Of a stretch of 64,000 nt of DNA, positions 45,721 through 56,500 are shown in pieces. The DNA is from Theobroma cacao. Its lineage: Eukaryota > Streptophyta > Magnoliopsida > Malvales > Malvaceae. The stretch covers positions 13,030,797 through 13,094,796 of the forward strand of contig NC_030852.1 in the NCBI RefSeq assembly GCF_000208745.1, in the 5' to 3' direction. Position 1 is the first letter of the stretch, and each line of letters starts with the position of its first letter. The notes under the pieces are model-generated. The model did not search any database and was not told the origin of the DNA. It was given only the letters and a program-made list of their open reading frames with translations. The position numbers and the translations under genes were made by a program.

Positions 45721-48372
45721 TGTGAGACCCCAACCTCTATAGGCTTGTAACTAAGTATAGATGTAATAATACGAGCTAAGGGTAGTTTTGTCATTTTCTC
45801 TAATAAGCTTCCAGAAGAAAGTTTTATGATATTTTAAGGTCTAAATAGGTATAAGACTGCATAAATGATGTGTACTGATGAAAACACAAAGAAAACTAGA
45901 AGTTTTAATAATTTTCATAACAGGGACAAAATGTTCATTTTTCACCTTGTGTTAAAATTTTAAGTTTTTATGAACCCGAGTATGTTTAGACCATTATGGA
46001 TCTTGTCCCAGTGTTAAAAGAGCAAAAAGATTGCATAAAAGATTGGAGGAGAGTAAGTTAATTGGTGGAGGGGCATTTTCGTAATTTTAAGGGAAAGGAT
46101 AAGTTGGCCTATAAATATCTTGAATTTCCAGCAGCTTCTTGAAATTTTCAGCAGCTGTCTTCTTCTTCCCTTCTCCTCTCTCACGTTTCTTCAATTCCTC
46201 CATGGGAGTTTTCTTCAAGCTTCCATAACTTCCTCTCTCTAGCTCCAATTTTCATGCTTTTGGTGTACTCTTTCATGAACCCTTGTGCTATTTCATCCTC
46301 TCACTTTAAAACCCTTGATAAATCTCAATTCTGCACTTTCTCTCACTAATTGGACATTTTAGAGAGAGAAAGAGAAAATTACACCATTAATTTGGAAGCA
46401 ATTGGAAGAGACTTTGACTACAAAGGAGCCCTAGGGTAAGTGATGAATTAAGCTTGGTTTTTAGCTGTAGAAAATGGCTAGTAATTGGGATTTATGAGCT
46501 GTTTTGTTGTTGACTATGTTCATTACTTTTTAGTGATTAAGATAGTGAATATAGATAGCCATTTAATGTGGCAATTGAAAGCTAGCTAAGAGAGAACTTT
46601 TAGGGTTCATAGTGTGTAAATTGACCTATTGATTATGCTAATGTGATCCTAGGTTCTAAGGAAGCCCCATCATCTCATTTGACAATTAGAGGAATTGGAG
46701 TCATCTAAAGGCTCTACAATCAATTGTGAGTGGACTGCCTTCAAAACTTATTTTGGGAATATAATGTATTTGACAAACGTTTGAATGATTTTATACGATT
46801 TTTCATGAAAATGAATGCCTCGGGAACAAGCTCTTGAGAAATGATTTATGTTATGATATGTGGTTATTATGGATTTCTATGTGGCTGCATTATGTTGATA
46901 TACATATATGCTTGAATATAATGTTGTGTAATTATATTGACTCGGCTATGTGCGAGTAGGGAGTGCGCATAAGCCGAGAATGACCTGGTTATGTGCGAGT
47001 AAGGAGTGCGCATAACCCAGTGATGACCCAACCATGTGCAAGTAGGGAGTGTGCATGAGCTGGTAATGATGATGATGGGTATATGCGTATGTATATATAT
47101 ATACATATGTAAATATGTGTGTTATAGGAAATTGATGGATAATGGTTTATGGTTGTAATGCATGTGAAACTTGACATGTTAAACCTTGAGAAATTATTAT
47201 GTGTTTCATATTGGTTTTGAACATTTCAAGCAAGGTGGTTTTCCTTGGGAGAAAGGAAAATTTTCATTTGATGCCTTGTATTTCGCTGCAGCAAGAAACT
47301 CTCAAGTTTTGAAAGGGTAGGTTGGCCGAAAACTCGCTGTAGCGACGATGCATTTTCGCTGCAGCGAGAATGACACTGTAGCTTCTCGTTGCAGCGAGAA
47401 ACTTTCTATTTTTGGGTTACAATTTCGTTGCTGTGAGATTGAATTTTGCTGCAGTGAGAAACTTTCTGTTTCTGGGTTATAATTTCCCTGCAGTGAGATT
47501 GAATCTCGCTGCAGCGAAAAACTTTCTGTTTTGGTCTCCTATCTTGTTCAATTGCTGTCCTATCTTTCACTTCTTTGCTACCATATCGGAGCATGGACTT
47601 CCAACATTAAGGATTAAATGAGTTAAGTTTAAAATGAGGAGGTTTAGTGAGAAATCCTCGGCCAGTTGAGAAACCCTCGTTCGGTTAAGAACTAAATTCC
47701 AAACGTCGCTGCAACGAAAATTCATTCTCGCTGCAGCGAAGATTCGTTGTCGTATTTGACTTACTTGTGTAATATTGAAGCTTTTATTCTTCAAATGGTT
47801 CGTTATGTATGGGTTAATGATTTTCAAATGATTAATCATTTAAAGGCTTGATGAGGGGTTTTTAATAAGAATAGAAACAAATTGCATTGTTTTGAAAAAG
47901 AATGCATCATGATTTCATTAAAGATTCCTTATGGTATGCTTGTTCCCTTCCTTGTTCACTCACTGGGTTTATACTCACCATTTTCAAATTCATGTTTTCA
48001 GATCACGAGGCAGCCGGTAACTAGGACGAGGTGTCCTTGTAGACCTGTGTCCATCTTTTGGTAGGTGTCTCGACATTCAGTAGCTGTACATTCATCCGAG
48101 TCCCTCCGCTGGAAGTCGAGTGTTATTTTGTTTTGTATAGACAAACTTAATGTAAATTATTAGAATACATGTTGTAGACATTGTATGTAAATTTTTAAGG
48201 AGTAATGCCAGTACGAGTTGGCAATGTATATCACTATTTTGATTCAAAAGTATGAAATATGACTTAGCGATATTTGATGGAATGATGAGTAGGATAAATC
48301 GATAGGCTTGCTTGGGCTTAATAGACTACGTTTATTGGGCCCTTGCGCCGGTCATGGCCCGAAAATTTGACT
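45721..48372 (+). mobile_element. X LTR, plus strand, left arm of a large palindrome
   Basis: Begins TGTGAGACCCCAACC and runs to CATGGCCCGAAAATTTGA, lacking only the last few bases of the family end (GGGTCGTGACA). It contains the ~45-bp array at 46939-47080 and repeated CGCTGCAGCGAGA motifs at 47285-47750. Its 3' edge joins an inverted gag fragment at about 48373, not its own primer site. Confidence 0.85.
47280..47760 (+). repeat. Repeated CGCTGCAGCGAGA palindromic motif
   Basis: Eight or more occurrences of (T)CGCTGCAGCGA(G/A)A(A) and decayed forms (TTGCTGCAGTGAGA, CGTTGCAGCGAGA), often followed by AACTTTCT. The core CGCTGCAGCG is a perfect palindrome. Similar clusters are at 45560-45590 and 49710-50090 in other X LTRs. 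The decayed forms are mostly C/T and G/A changes. Confidence 0.85.
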
Positions 48373-48847
48373 CCATCTTATCTAAGAAAACCTGGGGTTT
48401 CTCTGATGCATCAAACCCTGAAAATGATGGAGGCTTAAGCTTGAGAAAATCAGGAAGAGAAATATCTAGATGTCCCTTCTCGACCTCATGATGTTGGCGA
48501 TCGGCCTGTCCTTGGGAGCGAGGGATTCTTGCACCATAGGTCTCCCCTCCACTATCCTCTGAATATCATCCATACAGGTTGCCATCATCTCTACAACCCG
48601 ATTAACTCCCTGTAGGCCTGTCGCCAAATCTTTGATGGTAATGCCCCTAGCTGGTTGTCTATCTACATCATCTGAAGACTGTCCCTCCTCTAGTCTGCTC
48701 ACAAACATATCAGCCCTCACTAGCCTAGTGGCCCTACCACGTCTACCTCGGCCCCTCAAAGTGGATGCCCCGTGGCCTATTTGCCATCTCAGTAGAAGCA
48801 TATTGCTCCCCCATCCGTCTTGAGGTGGCTCATGTCTTAGGCGGCAT
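48373..48847 (-). pseudogene. Gypsy gag N-terminal fragment (X element)
   Basis: On minus, ATG 48847 starts MPPKT then a TGA. After a frame change it reads LRGRGRRGRATRLVRADMFV, SRLEEGQSSDDVD, then DLATGLQGVNRVVEMMAT, and a last block DISLPDFLKLKPPSFSGFDA before the break at about 48373. This is the usual start of the gag of this gypsy lineage and is homologous in layout to the gag at 31990-33224. The rest of gag-pol is absent. Confidence 0.8.
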
Positions 48848-49059
48848 TCTTACCTAGACAAGAGCAAACACCTATTATTAAACACATTTTTCTATAATCA
48901 TATATATAAAGGAAAATGGTGGTTTCTAAGATAGGGAATCTATGCGGTCCCTTGGTTATAAAATGTGTCACGGTTCACACTTCACAATTGAAGTTTCCAT
49001 ATAAAGACCCGACTCTCTGCTGGACCAATAAAAGGAAGTCCTAGGACCTAGACATCCTA

Positions 49060-49073
49060 GGGCTCTGTTACCA
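49060..49073 (-). other. Primer-binding site of the minus-strand X element
   Basis: On minus, the LTR end GGGTCGTGACA is followed by GACT and TGGTAACAGAGCCC, a variant of the initiator-Met-tRNA site (TGGTATCAGAGC). It fixes 49078 as the LTR edge. Confidence 0.85.
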
Positions 49074-49077
49074 AGTC

Positions 49078-51717
49078 TGTCACGACCCAAATTTCGGGCC
49101 ATGACCGGTGCATGGGCCTAATGGATGTAGCCCTTTAAGCCTAAGCAAGCCTATCCGTATACTCCTGCTCATCCTTCCATCAAAGTTGCTAAGTCACATT
49201 TCATAACTTTGAATAAAAACAATACTAAGCATTTCCAACTCATAGTGGCATACCAATCAAAGTGTACATTGTCTATAACATGTATCTTAATAATTTACAT
49301 CAGGTTTGTCATACATCTCAAAAAAAAGACTCGATATCCAGCGGAGAGACTTGAACGAAAGTACAACTATTGAATACCGAGACACTTACCAATAGTCGAA
49401 TCTACGAGGTCAGCTCTACCTAGTTACCGACTGCCTCCTGATCTGAAAACATGAAGTTGAAAACTGTGAGTATAAACCCAGTGAGTGAACAAGAAGGGAA
49501 CAAGCACACCATAAGGAATGTTTAACGAAATCATGATGCATTCTTTTTTCAAAACAATGCAATTTATTTTAGTTCTTATTAAACCCCTCATGTAAACCCC
49601 ATATGAGTAAATCACTTTATGAAAAGGGTCCATGCTCAACAAAGGATTTGGATAGTGAAATCTTTAATAGCATTCATGCGAATCAGGTCAAATAAATGAT
49701 GGGTCCATGCTGCAGCGGAAAGGCATTCTTGTTGCAGCATTTGCTGCAGTAACACTTGACTTAAATTATCAACTAGCCGAGGGTTTCTCACTAAACCTCC
49801 TCATTTTTAAACTTAATTCATTTATTCCTTAATGTTGGAAGTCTATGCTCAACTATGGTACCAAAGAAATGGAAAATAGGGTAACAACCGAACCAACTGA
49901 GGAGCAAAACAAAAAGTTTTTCGCTGCAGCGAGATCGAATCTCGCTGCAACAAAATTTTTGGTCACAAAATAGAAAGTTTCTCACTGAATCTCATTGCAG
50001 TGAGATTTTCGGCCATCCTTACCCCTCCAACCAGAGAGTTTCTCGCTGTAGCGAGAATGAATCTTGCCGCAGTGAGAAATAGAGCAGTGACAAAAAAAGT
50101 TTCCTTTCTTTCAAGAAAAAGCCATCCTACTGAAATGACAAAATCAACATAAAACACATAAAGATTTCCAAAGTTCAACATGCCAAATTCATATGCATTT
50201 CAACCATAAACCATATACATGAGTTTTCATTCTCTAAACATATATACATATACATACATGGATAAATACCAATACCACTATCATCACATCCAGCTCATGT
50301 GCATCCCCCCACATCGTGCACAATCAGTGCCATCCTGTACATCCCCCCACATCATGCACAATCAGTGTCATCTTGTACATCACCCCACATCATGCACACG
50401 AGCATTATCATCATCCATGTCCCTCACCACCACCAATACCGGCATGTGTATCCCCCCCACATCGTGCACACACATGGTTATAATCATCACACATTATCAA
50501 CCATCATGCACAACATATATAAATCTATATCTATACCAACATAATGTAGTAGTGCATGAATCCATATCAATCGTATGTCACAACATAAAATCAATTTATC
50601 AAAGGCTTGTTGCCAAAGTGCTCGTTTTTAAGGAAAGTTGGATAAAATCATTTAAGTATATTGTGCAAATAAGTTTACATTCCCAAAACAATTTTGGAAA
50701 GCAAGTTCACTCACCGGTATCTTGTTGAACCTTTAGTGGACTCTACTTCTCTAATTGTCCAAATGGAGCGATGGGGCTTCGTTAAAACCTATCATCACAT
50801 TGGCACCACCATTAAGTTAATTCACATGATTATGAATTATAAAAGTTTTTTCTTAGCTAGCTTCAATTTGCCATTTAAGCGGCTATCTAAGTTCAGTATC
50901 CTAATCACTCTAAAGTGAATGAACAACCCCAACTACCAATTCACCCCCAAGTCTAAACACTAATCATTCTCAACATCAAAACTCAATTCTAGTGTACTAC
51001 TCACCTTGGTAGCTTGTATTTGAAATTCTTTCCAAAACTTTCAAGCTATTTTTGAAGCTTCCTCTTTCTCTCTCTAAAACACCTAACTAGAGAGAGAGTA
51101 TGGAAATAAGATTTTCTTCAAGGGTTTTAAAGAGAGAGAGTGGAAGAGCACAGGTTTATAAAAGAGTGCATCAAAAGCATGAAAAGTGGAGCTATTTTGT
51201 GGGAGGTTATGGAGCTTTCTTATCAAGCTTTCATGGAGAATGAAAGCAACGTGAGATGAGAGGAAGAAAAAGATGAAAAGCTGCTAGAGAATGTAGAAGC
51301 TGCTGAAAGGAAGAGATATTTATAGCCCATGCTTATCCACTCCACTTAAATTACCAAAATACCCTTCCACAAATTAGCTTGTTCTCTTCTAACCCTTTAT
51401 GAAATCTTTTTACTCCTTCGACACAGGGACAAGGTCCATAATGGTCTAGAAATGCTCAGGTTCATGAAAACTTAAAAATTCTAACCCAAGGTGAAAAATA
51501 ACCATTTTGCCCCTACCGTGAAAATCATCAAAATTTTTATTTCTTTGTCATTTTACCCATATTTTCATCATTCATTTATGCCTTAGGCCTACTTAGGCCA
51601 TAATATTGTTTAAAAATCTTACTTTTATGGGCTTATTAAGGAAATGATAAAATTATCCTTGATTAGGGATATCGTATCTATTACTAACTATGAGCCTATA
51701 AAGGTCAAGGTCTCATA
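49078..51717 (-). mobile_element. X 5' LTR, minus strand, right arm of the palindrome
   Basis: On minus it starts TATGAGACCTTGACC (51717) and ends GGGTCGTGACA (49078), followed by its primer site and gag. It is homologous over its whole length to 45721-48372 in opposite orientation. The array at 50285-50480 (CATCCCCCCACATCGTGCAC units) gives rise to the plus-strand ORFs 50219-50728, which are not genes. Confidence 0.88.
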
Positions 51718-52840
51718 AGAACCCCTTTTCACTTTCCTTAATCTCAACATTTCTAATTTATCCTTGCATTTCATATTCATAGATTATCGTTAATCAACGA
51801 ACATCCAAATATATTCAATTCCCAAATTACTCTTTGGACATTTAAGTTATCATCTAGCTTACACTCTACCATACTTTATCCTTCATATAGTCCACAACAC
51901 TCATATTAGGCCGATGCACAACTTCACGTACTTACAAAGTTAAGCTTTTCTCTTATCATTTCCAACCATATACATAAGTTTCGTCATACCACGCACCCTT
52001 TTATCATAATGTCATTAACCACATTTCAATCGTTAAGTATCATTTCATCCAATCACAATCCAATATCCGCATATGCTTTACGATCTTATTGATCCTTCAA
52101 AGGTTTCCTTTAATTCATCCTTGCCTCTTATGAAATAGTACTATTCCTAAGAGTCATCTTCATTTCTCATTTGCCTTCTATGCTTCCATCATATATATCT
52201 TTATTCATCCCAATATTAGTTAGTCACTTAAGATTTAGATTTATGGGAGTCGTGTCCACATCTTGCATTTTTTTTTTTTGAATTTCAATCTCCACATTAG
52301 GGAATTATCATTAACCAGCTTCATTATCAGGATTGCCTTCAATCATCTTGTACTATTCCTTTACACCAATATGCCATTATTTTCCTTTTTGCATCTACAC
52401 AGTCAATGATAGTAATTACATAACTTGAAATAGGATTTTATTTAAGTACCTTTCAATATCACTGCCAATATCCATTTTTCAAACTCACATCACATGACCA
52501 CGTAACCCATGGTTTAGCCATTAAGCTCCTTGATAATTTCGAATACCACATTAACTCATCATGCAGGTAAAATATTCAAAAGTACTGTTAACCATCTTTA
52601 ATCAACTTAATATTCCTCTAAATTCTTTACATCGTAACTTATCTCAAGGACTTTTCATCCTCCCTTTTACTTACATGCCACTATATATAAGGCAATAAAG
52701 TAACTTTTCAATTCATGTATCATTCTCCAATCATTTAAATCTCCTCATAACAATGCTCAATATCAAGGTCTTTGATACCAACTTTGTCATTAAGGGCAAC
52801 TCCACCTCTTTGGGTAGCCTTTTCTTCCTTCGCCAGTGAA
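51718..52840. other. Unassigned, probably internal sequence of a decayed LTR element
   Basis: No gene. T/C-rich on plus. At 52770-52784 the minus strand reads GACAAAGTTGGTATCAAAGA, which resembles an LTR end plus primer-binding site (TTGGTATCAAAG), but no matching LTR is visible to the right. A T-run lies at 52270-52280. Confidence 0.35.
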
Positions 52841-53938
52841 GGAACAAGCCCTTAATGAAATGTTTTTATGTCGTAAAATATGTGATATAATGAAACCATG
52901 TGTTCCTATATTATGCAGATATGCATGTTATGCTTTGAGTGATAATGTTGTATAATAGCTATAACCGTGCACGTGCAATGTGGGAGTGCACGTGATGGTG
53001 CCGGTGGTGTGCGATGTGGGAGTGCACATACTGGTAATGATGTGGGCAGGAGTGCATGTGATGATATTGAAATGTGCATGTAGGGAGTGCACATGATGAT
53101 ATTGCCTTGTGCGTGTAGGGAGTGTACATGAGCTGAGTAAGGCGGCGGTGGTGTACATGTACATACATATATGCTATAGACAAGTTATGAAAATAAAAAA
53201 TGTGATTGTACTATATGCTATAGAATGCCTTTCCACTACAGTGAGAAATCCTCTATTTTGCTTGTCTTTATTAGATATTTGCTGTAGTTTTCACTCTTTT
53301 CAACTCCATTGTGGATTATAAATCCTTCACCTTAAGGGATTAAATAATCAAAGGTTGAATTAAGGGCTTTAGAAGAAATTAAACTAAATTGCATTTTTTT
53401 TAAAATAAGTGCATCTTGTTTTCAAAATCTTTCCGTATCATTTGCTTGTTCCCTTCCTAGGTTTACTCACTGGGTTTATACTCACTCTTTTTAACTTCAT
53501 GTTTTCAAATTCAAAGATAGTTGGATCTTAGGTAGAGGTGCTTCCTCCTTTTCATTTTATGGTAGGTTTGCTAGAACACTCCATAATATTATCCGCGCCA
53601 GAGTCACTCCGCTGATAGTCAGGGTCGTTTGGTATTTGTATATGGTGGTTTAAATGTATTTCATGAGAATTGTTGTAAACAGCGTATGATTGGTTTAAAT
53701 GATAATGTCACCACAAGTTGACAAATGGTAATATTATTTTGTGAATGGTATTGTTCAGTTGCCATGATTTATTTTCGAAAGGAAATTGTTTTTGAAAACA
53801 ACGAATTAAGAACTTTAGAGGTAAAAGAGGGACAAGTGGTTTAATAAACAAGTTTTCATAGAAAAGCTTTCTTGGGTCCAGTGGGCCACGCTTATTGGGT
53901 CCTTGCACTAATCATGGCCCAGGAATTAGGCTGTGACA
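52841..53938 (+). mobile_element. X LTR, 3' part, plus strand
   Basis: From GGAACAAGCCCTTAATGAAA it aligns with the solo X LTR (reverse of 20475 onward), with the array at 52968-53140, and ends AATTAGGCTGTGACA at 53938. The 5' third is missing. Immediately after the end comes MULE2 sequence. No primer site follows. Confidence 0.82.
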
Positions 53939-53945
53939 AATACCT

Positions 53946-54175
53946 AATAATAAGTCATGCAATGCTTAACATCCACTCACATTATGCCAAAAAACCCAGT
54001 CACACATTGGCCCTACATCACGCTATACATAAAAACCAGTCACGGAATACATAACAACCAGAAACGTAATGCCTAATATCCATTCAGACAATGCATAATA
54101 TCCATTCACACAATGCAAAATATCCATTCACACAATGCATAATATCCATTCACTTAATGCCTATAAATAAAATAA
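53946..54175. repeat. MULE2 subterminal array 1 (~22-24-bp units)
   Basis: Repeated AATGC(A/C)TAATATCCATTCAC(A) units, sharpest at 54085-54165 and looser before. Related in sequence and orientation to the array at 54955-55165. Confidence 0.8.
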
Positions 54176-54366
54176 TATTCGAACTTTTGTCATCATACCT
54201 TGCTTCTGTTATGTAAATAAAAAATTAAGAAATTAAGGTAAGTAACCAAGTTATTCAACATAATGGAAATTAAACATAGTTACTCATTTTATGGAAAATA
54301 TGTGATCAATCAATATTTTCATTAAGTAGAAAAAATAAGCAGATGATACAACATATGAACCATAGT

Positions 54367-54612
54367 TCATTTCTTCCTAATCTCATCTGCTATTTCATAA
54401 ATTTTGGCTAAAATCTTGTTATTGCCCAGAATTTCTGTCTCTAGGACTTCTGTCCTAACCAGCAACTTATCCATCAACGCACGAATGTCTTTCTCCATGT
54501 TCTCAATTTGGTCCATCAACTTGACCAGATATGTTGCAACATTGTCAAGGATATCTTCCTCTTCAGCAGCAACCCCCTTCCCACTTTCGACTTTAGAACG
54601 TTTGGATGCCAT
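54367..54612 (-). CDS. Small coiled-coil protein encoded in MULE2 (unknown)
   Basis: 81 codons, ATG to TGA-side stop, fully open. N-terminus MASKRSKVESGKG is basic, as in nuclear proteins. An acidic patch AEEEDI comes next. The rest, LVKLMDQIENMEKDIRALMD and LLVRTEVLETEILGNNKILA, has the heptad pattern of a coiled coil and ends EIRKK. TATAAATAAAGGG lies about 60 bp upstream of the ATG (around 54665-54680), a plausible core promoter. I do not recognise the family. It could be a host gene fragment captured by the MULE or a MULE accessory protein. It is the only ORF in the right half of the window that looks like an intact short gene. Confidence 0.55.
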   Translation of the reverse strand: MASKRSKVESGKGVAAEEEDILDNVATYLVKLMDQIENMEKDIRALMDKLLVRTEVLETEILGNNKILAKIYEIADEIRKK

Positions 54613-54954
54613 TAGAATTTTGAGAGTTTCCTTCAGATGATTTTGATTAAAATGGATAATGGTTCCCTTTATTTATAGACATGCATGCTGACTCTTGGAA
54701 GGGTGTTCAATGGTTTTAGGCTTGTTTTCTGATGAATATGATTAGTTCGTAAATTAATGCATTAAGTGCTTAAAGAGAATTTTAGAGTTCTATGTCAGTC
54801 GAATCTGAATGGTTTTCTGCACCGATATAAGTGGAATTAAAGGGGCTGAATTGGTTATTAAGCATTCCTAATTCTCTTCTAATTTTACAGAACTTGTTAT
54901 TAAGGGGACTGAATTAGTAGGTAATCAGCTTCAGCATTAAGTAGATAAAGCAAC

Positions 54955-55165
54955 GCAATGCTGACAAACTAGTCACGATATGCTTACAAACCACTCATGT
55001 AATGCACAACTCATGCAATTCCTAAAATCTAGTCTAGCAATGCCTTCTATCTAGTCCCACAATGTCTAATATTCAGTCACGTAATGCTAAATAAATAGGT
55101 TACGATTCCTAATATCCAGTCACACACCCTAAAATCTAGTGATGCAATGCCTAACAAATATTCAC
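54955..55165. repeat. MULE2 subterminal array 2
   Basis: Degenerate units of about 22-24 bp such as AATGCCTAACAAATATTCACG, CCTAATATCCAGTCACAC and AAATCTAGTCTAGCAATGCC. With array 1 it brackets the small gene. Confidence 0.7.
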
Positions 55166-55479
55166 GCATCACCTATAAATTGATTGATTTCACTACTCTC
55201 AGCTAAATTTAAGTTTTCAAAGTCATATAATTTACCCGTCAACTTTTGCATTATATGAATATAAAAAAAATAAACCCAAGAACTCATAACAAATACCTTG
55301 ATGTCATCTCTGTACTTTGGGATGGTGAGAAAGTTGGATGGTGATATAAACATCGATGGCATTGGAGAGCTAGACGGTGAGTATGGACCCCGATGGCATT
55401 GAAAAGCTAGACAGAGAGATAGATAAATTGATATTTAATTTTAAAATTTTTACCTGAATGGTGGGAGAGGAGAAAGAAA

Positions 55480-55622
55480 TCGGAACCACTTAATTTGGAT
55501 TATATGTTTTAAAGGGTATTCTTGTTAAGTCATGCCAAAAATTGTCTAACAACAGTTAAAATTATAGTGAAGGTCATTTTTGAAGTGACCGTATTAGAAA
55601 AGTTATTTCTCATAATTTTTTC
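55480..55622 (-). repeat. MULE2 right terminal inverted repeat
   Basis: Aligns with 28770-28903: shared TTTTAAAGGG(T/C)ATT, ATTTTTGAA.T.ACC.TATTAG and ATTTCTCA.AATTTT at the tip. Both read inward with a CCCTT box. Confidence 0.78.
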
Positions 55623-56294
55623 TATTTTGAAACCCTAGAAAACCTAAAAGGAGCCTAGCATTTAAAAACAGCAAAGGAAAAATCGAAAACTTTTATAATT
55701 TTACGGTAAAAAAATAGTTGCTCTCACCTGTGATTTTACAAGCTTTAAATTTACAAAAAGACAACACCGACTCAAAGATCGTAAATACTACACCAACAAA
55801 AACGTGAAACCCTAAAAAGAAAGAACACGTCAGAATAGTCCAATATTCAATTTTTGCTACACACATCAAAAACTTCAATACTCAATTGCTTATGTTTAAT
55901 TATTATACTTATTTTTATCAAGTACAAAACTCATAGTAGTACACAAGCTTTAACTTTGTCGAAGATGTATTGGTTTATGTCTAAGTGGGATAAACCTCCA
56001 AAAAGATCTAAACTTTCTGAATAAACAGGAGAAAAAAATATCATTTTGATGTTGAATGATTGCCAGTTTACTTGGTCCTTGCCCTTTGTATTTTGATTAA
56101 AAGACAAGTTGTAAGATTTTTCTTCTCCCTTGTCCTTGTAGTTCAAGGATTTTGCATGGTTAAACTGTCTGCCCGTATTACCAAAAGGCTTTCATCATAT
56201 TACTTCAATATATTTAGCCTTAATTAAAAGTTTTAGATTTAATTTTCTTATTCCTTAATCGAATGGATTCAATTGAGTGGGCACAACAAAAACT
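55623..56294. other. Unassigned sequence next to MULE2
   Basis: No gene recognised. The minus-strand ORFs at 55693-55878 and 55931-56146 are short and match nothing I know. The last one, containing FNQNTKGKDQVNWQSFN, is the most protein-like. Because the next interval holds a helicase relic, this could be flanking intron or exon sequence of the same dead gene. Confidence 0.35.
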
Positions 56295-56500
56295 GACCTG
56301 AAAAGCCAACTAAGTAGTTGGTACAATTATAACTGCTGGAGGGCTACCTGAGGATGACTTGCTAAATCCTTGGAGTTCTTTTTTACAAATATAAGATACA
56401 CCAATGTCTTCCCTGAGCCACTTTCGTCAGCTATAATACAGCTCTATCCCTCAAAAACAGGCCCAAGCTTCTCATCTCATTCTTAAATCGGTTGGTCTCT
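56295..56500 (-). pseudogene. DEAD-box RNA helicase fragment (RH50-like)
   Basis: The minus strand reads RPTDLRMR, then (one frame over) SCIIADESGSGKTLVYLIF, the Walker A motif I of a DEAD-box helicase in its typical setting, then (another frame) SKSSSGSPPAVIIVPTT and a stop before LAFQVS, the motif Ia region (PTxELA). The Ser-rich insert between motifs I and Ia resembles the plant chloroplast helicase RH50 from memory; this needs a search. Frameshifts and stops make it a pseudogene. After FQ the sequence GTCAGT could be an old splice donor. No motif II (DEAD) was found nearby. Confidence 0.65.

Larger units (their letters stand above)
53939..55622. mobile_element. Second MULE (MULE2), right portion
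   Basis: The right end 55480-55622 (TTTGAAGTGACC...TATTTCTCATAATTTTTTC) is clearly homologous to the right TIR of the large MULE. Further inside, ACCTTGATGTCATCTCTG (55294-55311) and a GATGGCATTG(A/G)A.AGCTAGA repeat parallel the mudrA leader at 28503-28690. It has two degenerate subterminal arrays and one small gene. The left end is lost or hidden by the X LTR, so no TSD can be given (right candidate TATTTTGAA). Confidence 0.72.

Noticed and set aside
50219..50728. 169-codon ORF with many His/Pro/Thr/Ser repeats
   Set aside because: It reads the CATCCCCCCACATCGTGCAC array of an X LTR in two frames.
45721..51717. The two X LTRs as the pair of one intact retrotransposon
   Set aside because: They are in opposite orientation and no pol lies between them; flanks CTTTA and AGAAC do not match.
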